The notes beneath the pieces are model-generated. The model was not told where the DNA came from, ran no database searches, and was given only the letters and a program-made list of their open reading frames with translations. DNA of 64,000 nucleotides. Source: Gemmatimonadota bacterium. Lineage in GTDB: Bacteria > Gemmatimonadota > Gemmatimonadetes > Longimicrobiales > Gaopeijiaceae. Location of the stretch: positions 1 through 64,000 of the forward strand of contig JAPPNO010000059.1 of NCBI GenBank assembly GCA_028873845.1, read 5' to 3'. Positions 63,028 through 64,000 of the stretch are shown piece by piece; positions within the stretch are counted from its first letter, which is position 1, and each line of letters opens with the position of its first letter. The translations under genes were made by a program, and so were the position numbers.

Positions 63028-64000
63028 CTAGCCCGACGGCGACACGGCCCGCACGCAGGCAGGACAGTACCGCCAGCGCCAGTCCAGCGGTTCGCCGCAC
63101 GGGCACATGTTGGCGCGAACCCGACCGCACATGGGGCAGCCCCTGGCGGCCGGAGGCATGGCGGCTTCGCACCCCGGGCATTTCACGGCGGCGCCCCGCG
63201 TGAGTGCGATGATCCGTCCCGCTTCGTGAGGTGTGGTGGTGTTCTCGGCGACCTGCCGCATCGCGTCCCGCGCCATCGAGCCCATGCCGCTCCGTCGGGC
63301 CAGGGTGCGAAGCGTTGCGATGGACGCTCCGGAAGTGACGGCCGTCCTGATTTCGCCGTCGACGACCAGTACCTCGAAGACCCCGCTACGGCCACGATAG
63401 CCGTCGCGGCACACGCCGCACTCCTCCCCGCCCCGCCCCCCGCACCGTGAACACACCTTCCTCACGAGCCTCTGCGCCACCACCCCGGCCAGCCCTCCCG
63501 CCACGAGAAACGGGGGCACGCCCATCTCGAGCAGCCGCACGATCGCGCTCGCCGCATCGACCGTGTGAATGGTGGACAGCACCAGATGGCCGGTCACCGC
63601 GGCCGACATGGCGATCTCGGCGGTCTCCCGGTCTCGCACCTCGCCTACCAGGATCACGTCGGGATCCTGTCGCAGAATGGCGCGCAGCCCCGATGGGAAG
63701 GTCACGCCCGCCTTACGGTCGATCTCCATCTGGGCCACCCCGGGAAACCGGTATTCGACGGGGTCCTCCAGGGTCACGATGTTGACCTTGCCCTCGGCAA
63801 GCTCCGCCACCGCTCCCGAGAGCGTGGTCGTCTTCCCGCTCCCCGTGGGTCCGGCGGCGAGGAGTACACCCTGGCTGCGGTCGAGGACGTGGCGCAGGCG
63901 GCCGAGATCGTCGGACGACAGTCCCAGCGAAGCCAGGTTGTGGGGCGCGTCGCCCGGATCGAGCAGGCGCAGCACGGCCTTTTCGCCGCCCTTGGTCGGG
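63028..64000 (-). CDS. Type II secretion / type IV pilus ATPase GspE/PilB-like (3' part)
   Basis: Minus strand, running off the right edge; upstream codons read PTKGGEKAVLRLLDPG, a GspE/PilB hallmark. Visible motifs: Walker A GPTGSGKTTTL, Asp box TLEDPVEYRFPGVAQMEI, Walker B DPDVILVGEVRDRETA, His box TGHLVLSTIHTVDA, and the four-Cys zinc motif CSRCGGRGGEECGVC. After the normal C-terminus comes a cysteine-rich tail of about 50 residues with CPGC, CPMC, CPCG and CPAC, forming two zinc ribbons, which ordinary GspE/PilB proteins lack. It powers pseudopilus or pilus assembly. menC converges with it. Confidence 0.87.
   Translation of the reverse strand, partial: PTKGGEKAVLRLLDPGDAPHNLASLGLSSDDLGRLRHVLDRSQGVLLAAGPTGSGKTTTLSGAVAELAEGKVNIVTLEDPVEYRFPGVAQMEIDRKAGVTFPSGLRAILRQDPDVILVGEVRDRETAEIAMSAAVTGHLVLSTIHTVDAASAIVRLLEMGVPPFLVAGGLAGVVAQRLVRKVCSRCGGRGGEECGVCRDGYRGRSGVFEVLVVDGEIRTAVTSGASIATLRTLARRSGMGSMARDAMRQVAENTTTPHEAGRIIALTRGAAVKCPGCEAAMPPAARGCPMCGRVRANMCPCGEPLDWRWRYCPACVRAVSPSG

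Overview
The window is a high-GC, gene-dense bacterial chromosome segment that spans the replication origin domain. I infer a member of the Gemmatimonadota or a close FCB-group relative. The reasons are GC-rich coding with many GTG/TTG starts, repeated A+T-poor -10-like motifs of the TAnnTTTG kind described for FCB bacteria, a long-form IspH, PD40-type lipoproteins and a DUF6941-type protein. No 16S gene is present, so this placement is inference. I saw no tRNA or rRNA genes, no CRISPR array, no transposase and no prophage.

Left arm (1-18 kb): a tightly overlapping phenylacetyl-CoA epoxidase cluster (paaA, a MIP18-type paaD half, paaB, paaC and a separate zinc-ribbon paaD half). It is followed by a lipoprotein, a CPBP protease, a DUF6941 protein, a MOSC protein, a GyrA/ParC-type topoisomerase subunit, an L-lysine 6-dehydrogenase-like enzyme, a PD40 lipoprotein, a CoA-type Nudix hydrolase, queE with a conserved unknown, a quinone-oxidoreductase-like MDR, a MazG-like protein, an ECF sigma/anti-sigma/CpxP-like set, and a threonine-to-glycine pair (short-chain tdh plus kbl).

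Signalling block (18.3-24.4 kb, minus strand): lipoprotein, histidine kinase, NtrC-type regulator, periplasmic coiled-coil protein and outer-membrane-like protein. The last four genes are joined by 4-nt start/stop overlaps. pyrE diverges from it.

Origin domain (25-38 kb): dnaN and dnaA on the minus strand with a DnaA-box cluster between them (oriC). The classical rpmH-rnpA-yidD-yidC-mnmE-mnmG-parA-parB order follows on the plus strand. Two perfect parS palindromes lie in the mnmG-parA gap, where rsmG is often found but is missing here. An M23 peptidase and a bactofilin follow, then a Nif3-like protein, an M14 peptidase, a zinc-ribbon membrane protein and a DUF819 transporter-like protein.

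Right arm (43-64 kb): lipA heads a complete pyruvate dehydrogenase operon (E1alpha, E1beta, E2, E3). Then come an M20 deacylase, an SDR, long-form ispH, fxsA, an M42 aminopeptidase, a GAF/fRMsr-like protein coupled to an MBL hydrolase, a complete glycolate oxidase operon glcDEF coupled to a carboxypeptidase-G2-like M20 enzyme, a small basic DNA-binding-like protein, an OSBS/N-acylamino-acid racemase and the 3' part of a GspE/PilB ATPase with extra zinc ribbons.

Metabolically, the segment links aromatic and amino-acid catabolism (phenylacetate, lysine, threonine), glycolate oxidation and pyruvate oxidation to central metabolism. The origin, partition and cell-envelope genes form the housekeeping core.
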